Positions 59,001 through 64,000 of a stretch of DNA of 64,000 bases are shown here, in pieces (within the stretch, counting starts at the first letter, position 1; every line of letters begins with the position of its first letter). Both the position numbers and the translations under genes were made by a program. Source of the stretch: Gadus chalcogrammus (taxonomy: Eukaryota; Chordata; Actinopteri; Gadiformes; Gadidae). Where the stretch lies: the NCBI RefSeq assembly GCF_026213295.1, contig NC_079412.1, forward strand, positions 19,170,127 to 19,234,126, written 5' to 3'. The notes under the pieces are model-generated. The model ran no database searches. It was not told where the DNA came from and was given only the letters and a program-made list of their open reading frames with translations.

Positions 59001-62000
59001 AGAGGAGTATTCTACATGAATGAATAGACAATCTCAATCATCTGTAGATAATGCTGTTAGTAGCCTATTTGTATGACATGCTTGTATTCTTGGATACTGC
59101 TACCCCTAGTGCTCTTGAAGATGGCATTTTGGGCTTTCTCATTTGAAGGCTGGAGAAGCCCCCTCAGAATATCTTGACCTCATTAGAGCACTGGCGGGAT
59201 TAGGGCTAGCTCCTATGGATTAGGAAATCTCTTATTAGGTTGATTGGGCTGCCCTAGTCAAAGCACTAGGTGTCTGACACATTTTCATACTTGTCTGCAA
59301 CTGCACAAATACATTTTGTGTCAATGTTATTTCCATGCACGACAGTGCTTTGAGAACTCACCTAATCGAATGCAAGGTCATGCCTGATTAAATGTTTATC
59401 TTCATTTGAGCTCTTTGCCTGGCACTGCCTCTCTAGGGAGTGTAATTAAAATGACTCCCTCCAATTGCAAATGTTTACAGAAATGTTCATTAGATCCTGT
59501 GGGGCAATCAGTGGAAATAAAAGGTCATGTTTTTCTGTTGGTCTGTTTGATTGTCGTGGTTATTTAAATGTTTTTAATATTTTATCTTTCACCTTATTAG
59601 TTTTCACCTAGGTAGGTGTAATGGTTCTGTGCTAGCAGGGATGCAGGACAGAATGTGAATGGTCCCAGTTAGAACAGGGTTGTGCGTAGTAGGTATTTTT
59701 TCTCAACCAGAGATTAAGAGAAAATAACATTTAAAGCCAATGGGGGTTTCTGTTATTTTAACCAATGTTGGGATTTGATCTATATTAGCTTTTTATTAAA
59801 CTGCCCCGTTATGGTTTAGAATAGATGGCTGAAGCCCAGCACAATTTATTCTGGCTACTTAAAAAAACTATTTTCATCCATAGCGTTTCAGCAAGACAGT
59901 AAACCCTCACTTTCTCTTGTTCTTTTTTTTCAAAAACGTTTAATTGAAGGAGTTTATGTGGGGCAATGTTGTGCAATCACATCATTGCTTCAGCATCATG
60001 ATATCCACTACGGCACTTTTTTATCATTATATTTGGCTGGGGAAATTAGAAAATAGCAAGATAAAGAATTGGCTGAGTGTCTGTGGTTGGCTGGCCGCAT
60101 AGTATCTCCCTCCAAGTTTGATAGCTTTGCTGATTGCTAGTGTTGTTGCTCACTGTGAAGAGTCGATTGTATGGCCATGGTGTAGCGAGGCAGTTGTAAT
60201 AGGAACCCACCAGTTGGGTCATTCAAAGGGTCCTGCACACTACAGGGACCTTTTGCTTTTTTCCCTTGGATGTGCACATCAAGGCAGGGGTCCACGGTAT
60301 CAGTATGTCCTGAGTATGAAGCCCGCGCTGACCTCTATTGTAGCAGATACAGGTCACTCCACCTCCTGTGGGAAGACTCTAAATTGAACCCAGCTTGCAT
60401 CTTCGATTTCCTCCCCAACTCTCGCTCCCTACTCTCGTTTCCCTCCTTTACTCTTATCTCCTGTCCTTCCCTTTTCCCTCATGTGTTCACTGAGCTGCAA
60501 AGCTATTCAGGTGTTGACGAATAGTTTCCTACTTCTTTTTGCACTAAATTGCTGGTTCAGGATTTCCTGTGCAGAACCGTATGAAATGGGCTTTAAAATT
60601 ATTTACTAGATAAAAGGGAATAAGTTCTACATTTCTGTCACAGTTCTGTGACGTGTTTGTATTTCTCCATAAACTTGAACTTTGCTCTGTGCTTTCTAAG
60701 TCGACAGATTTATTTAGAGTTATTTTGTATGACTTACCTATTATTATTTGTGCGGTTTAAATCTTGTGTGCGCAAGGTCAAACAAATGCGGGCAGGCGGA
60801 ATCACAACATGTATCAATTTTGTTTTATCAAGAGAACAAGTGAGCATGAGAGGGACTGAGAGGGAGACGTTCACCATTCCTCTGGGGATATATCTTTTTT
60901 TAGTCTATCAAAGAAACACATTTCCACAGTACAAAATATAACATGAAAAGGCGATGTAGTTGAGGTCGGAAGACACTTCATCTGGTTCCGGATGGAGGAG
61001 GAGGCTGGGCTGAGTAAGAGTGGATGCTTTACAGAAGTTACCAGGAAACCCCTTTGACGCTCTCCTTCGGCACAGTTGGACGCCTGGCGTCGGGTAATCA
61101 GTGGAAGACTGCTTGGGCTCTTTCTCTTCATGGCATCCTTCCTGCGAGCCACACTATTTTTCTATTTCTCTCCATATCACTCTCTGCTTCCCTGCCTTTC
61201 TTGTTGTGCATCAGCCTTTGATCTCCAAAGGTCCTTGAGAATGAGGACCCAGGAACAACAGCAGGATAGTATTCTCTCTGGGACAGCTTGGATGCCAGCC
61301 CATCGTGCTCCTTTTCCTTCTGATGGACAGCTCCAGACATGGCAGTGCCTCTGAAGCACTGCTACGCCAGGCTTTTGTCCGATTAAACCCTATCTTATTG
61401 TCAAAGGGTAGAAACTAGAACTGGAACTAATATTGACCTTTTTGGGGTGGGTTGGAGTGTCTTGCATGTTTCCAATTTTTTTTTCCACATGGTACATTTT
61501 CCTCCAAAAACCAAAGAGGTAGTTAAACTGAGGGTGGCCGTTCCCTCAAGGTAGGGGCAGAGTAGACCCCTGTCGCAATGAAGTTATACTCTAGCCATGA
61601 TTTTCACAGCATTCTCACATCATGTGTTGAGTGTTTATAAAATGTGCAGACCCAGAACCTCAGCATTTGGCAGGTTGACAAGTCCTTGGACATGAAGCTG
61701 ACTCTGCTGTCATCTTCTCCTCTAGGAAACCTGGCAATTTTGGTTCACAATGCATCTCCTTTGGCTTTCATGTTCTTTTGTAAAACAAACCCTTGCATTG
61801 GTCTGGTGATGGGAAAGACAAGAAGAGCTTTAAATCTGAGATGTATTCTCTAATGTTAGCAGGCTACCTCTTGCAGGTGCTACAACGATACATTTTTATG
61901 TCCCCTGAGGCAATTTTTGCACAATCCTGGCATAACATTCTCCTCCATATTATTAGAGTTTCCATACAGGCTGTGTGGCTGTGTGGCAGACACGGACACC

Positions 62001-62230
62001 CTCCTCAATTGACAACAAAAGTCAAATTGACACTATGATAGATTGCTAATAGGAATTTTGTGCCGCTGAACATGACAAATGGGTCGACATACGTAACTAA
62101 CATTATTGTTTCTCTCATAAGTGTTTTTCTTTCAATGGCAGGGGGATTCCTAAACATGGAAATATGCTGTGCATCAGACAAATACACAGTGTTTCCCCCA
62201 GCACACAACAATAGGGCCCCGCCTTGACTA

Positions 62231-62233
<3 letters not shown>

Positions 62234-62288
<55 letters not shown>
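62234..62288. repeat. (TA)n microsatellite in camta1 intron 3
   Basis: About 55 bp of alternating TA followed by T-rich sequence. Confidence 0.95.
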
Positions 62289-62289
<1 letters not shown>

Positions 62290-64000
62290 TTTTATAAATA
62301 TTTTTTAATTATTATGCATTAACAAAGTAGAAAACTCTCTTAGGGAATGAAAACATAAAGATAAATAATGCATTAGTAACAGGGGAATGAAATTGAAACG
62401 ACCCCCCCCATCCTTAATTCGGGCGCCCAAACTCGCCCAAATCAAGGATGAGTGAGAGTCGACGTACTGAACATTTATTCCATGTCAAATAAGTCGTCGT
62501 TGTGGCAGCATTTAGTGAAAAGGAAGACAAAAAGTGTTGGAATTCTGTGAACAGTTTTTCATGTTGTAATGGAGCTCTTTGAATTTTTGAGTTTAACACC
62601 CGATAGGCTGTGAGTTTGAACGTATCAGACATGGCACTGTGGCACCCATCACACCGTCGCCCATTGGGACCCATTATATTAAACACAGAACAAAACCTCG
62701 AATCAAAACTTCTGACGTGTTGTCATTCTGCTATGTTATATGGCGCTCCCTGGCTCGTCCGGTGTGACTCGCTATACATTAAAGCTCAACCATGATTAAA
62801 GTTATAGTTATGTTTTCACTGTCAAAGTTATGTTTTTCACTACCAAAGTAGCCATTGCTAGCAACTCAGATAGATCCTCGTCTAGTAGGGATAACCTGCT
62901 CTCTTGGATGCATGTCCTTGAGCCTTTGGGCACTGGGGCTTCGTGTGAAATCCCCCTTTCTTTGAAATGTTTACACATCAATAAAACTGGCTCAATTTAG
63001 AGATAAGCTGACAAGGACATAATCACCCATCCCAACGGTCCCACATCTGGGAGCTAACCGGTTCTTAAAACCTTTTGAGTGCTGGTAAAACTCTCAAGTT
63101 CTTTGTAGGCTTGTGTTCTGAAGGTTGTGTTATGGGATGGGTCATTTATTCTGTTATTGTTCAATGATCCTCTCATCTTGAGTAGCTGGTTGGACTGAAA
63201 TTACAGAGTCCAGGTTGCTTTATTTCTTTGCTTTGTTGTGTTTCCTTAGTGGCTAAGGCTGCTTCTTGCCTACAGGCAGAATCTCATACGTGCAACCAAT
63301 AAATTATGTTCAATATAAGGCGGTAGTATCTTAAATAGTTAAAGGGTTTAATGAATGTATATTGATTTATGATACAGGTAGCAGACATTGGACATGGATA
63401 TGATGAATGGCATCACAGTGGTGAAAGTGGTTATAATTTAAAGGTTTCATTTCCTTAAAACCTTTCTTTATAACCCCTAAAAAGCCATCTTTTACCTGAT
63501 CTGTGGGGCCTATTTTGGAGCATTTTCCGGAAGGATGGCTGAGTTTATGGAGACGCTGAAGGAGGGCTGCATGCTAACTGTTTACAAACGGGTACCAAGG
63601 AATGGCAGGGATGGAACAATCTGTATTCTGTTTGTTAGTGTGCCATCTGATAGTTTGATGGGATGGGAAACTGGGAAGCTGTTGGGTGTGTACCATGCCC
63701 CCTTGTTAGAGATTTAAAACATTTAAAATGTTGAGAATGCTCAGAACCTCATTTTGTCAGGTGTAGTGTGGAATATTTAAACCAGTTATATAGTGAGTTA
63801 AAGGTTTTCTTATTTTGACATTCCCTGTGTGCTGGCACTGTGTTGCAGGTTTGGAAGCTGTTTGCCTATAATGCTGTTTTGTATGCTTTATAATGGTTTT
63901 CAAAATCATTGCATTTATACTTATCCATTTTGATTTTTTTTACCACTGCAGTACTTTAATATATTAAGCTGGTTTTAATCCCCTGTATCCCCTTGCTTGT

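Larger units (their letters stand above)
54916..64000 (+). other. camta1 intron 3 (partial), no coding exon seen
   Basis: More than 9 kb of noncoding sequence to the window edge. It holds a SINE tail (55975-56095), a TA run (62234-62288), and a candidate conserved noncoding stretch (59190-59530). None of the remaining frames resembles the next CG-1 exon or another protein. Confidence 0.55.

Overview
The window is vertebrate nuclear DNA, almost certainly from a teleost fish. It holds long introns with consensus GT/AG junctions, very long (GT)n/(CA)n runs, hAT-type and fold-back DNA transposons, V-SINE-like retroposons, and six genes that match vertebrate families exon by exon. The density of long dinucleotide runs recalls gadid (cod-like) genomes, but I cannot fix the species.

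Layout: (1) 1-1375, no recognised gene. (2) 1376-6617 (+), complete ten-exon mfsd4a, a 12-TM major facilitator transporter of 513 aa. (3) 7747-10916 (-), complete eleven-exon secreted acidic chitinase (chia, 494 aa) with a GH18 domain, Gly/Ser linker and C-terminal chitin-binding domain; it converges with mfsd4a. (4) 11995-12071, a perfect 37-bp-arm palindrome. (5) 13745-15865 (+), cdc42 with two alternative last coding exons, brain-type and ubiquitous-type. (6) 17135-18392, a hAT element with a perfect 8-bp target duplication. (7) 18748-~20516 (-), an F-box protein of the sugar-binding FBXO2/6/44 group. (8) 20520-24771, repeat-rich intergenic DNA with a fold-back MITE (20977-21609) and a second hAT element (23449-24195). 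(9) 24772-31234, the most unusual object: a 6.46-kb element made of two ~2.7-kb tandem arrays of a ~168-bp unit in opposite orientation around a ~0.9-kb centre, with matching outer ends and a perfect 9-bp target duplication, inserted in the tRNA-like head of a V-SINE-like retroposon. (10) 33177-42380 (-), complete 16-exon dnajc11 (559 aa). (11) 43517-64000 (+), the 5' part of camta1: three exons, then intron to the window edge.

cdc42, the FBXO2/6/44 gene, dnajc11 and camta1 all have human counterparts on 1p36, so the right-hand part is an ancient linkage block broken up by repeats. The genes do not form a pathway: they cover transport (mfsd4a), chitin digestion (chia), Rho-family signalling (cdc42), glycoprotein ubiquitination (F-box), mitochondrial membrane organisation (dnajc11) and calmodulin-linked transcription (camta1).

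Most promising for follow-up are the inverted-array element and its split SINE target, the overlapping reading frames in camta1 exon 1, and the perfect palindrome at 12.0 kb. Exon borders were placed by eye from splice consensus, reading frame and remembered family sequences; no alignment was run.
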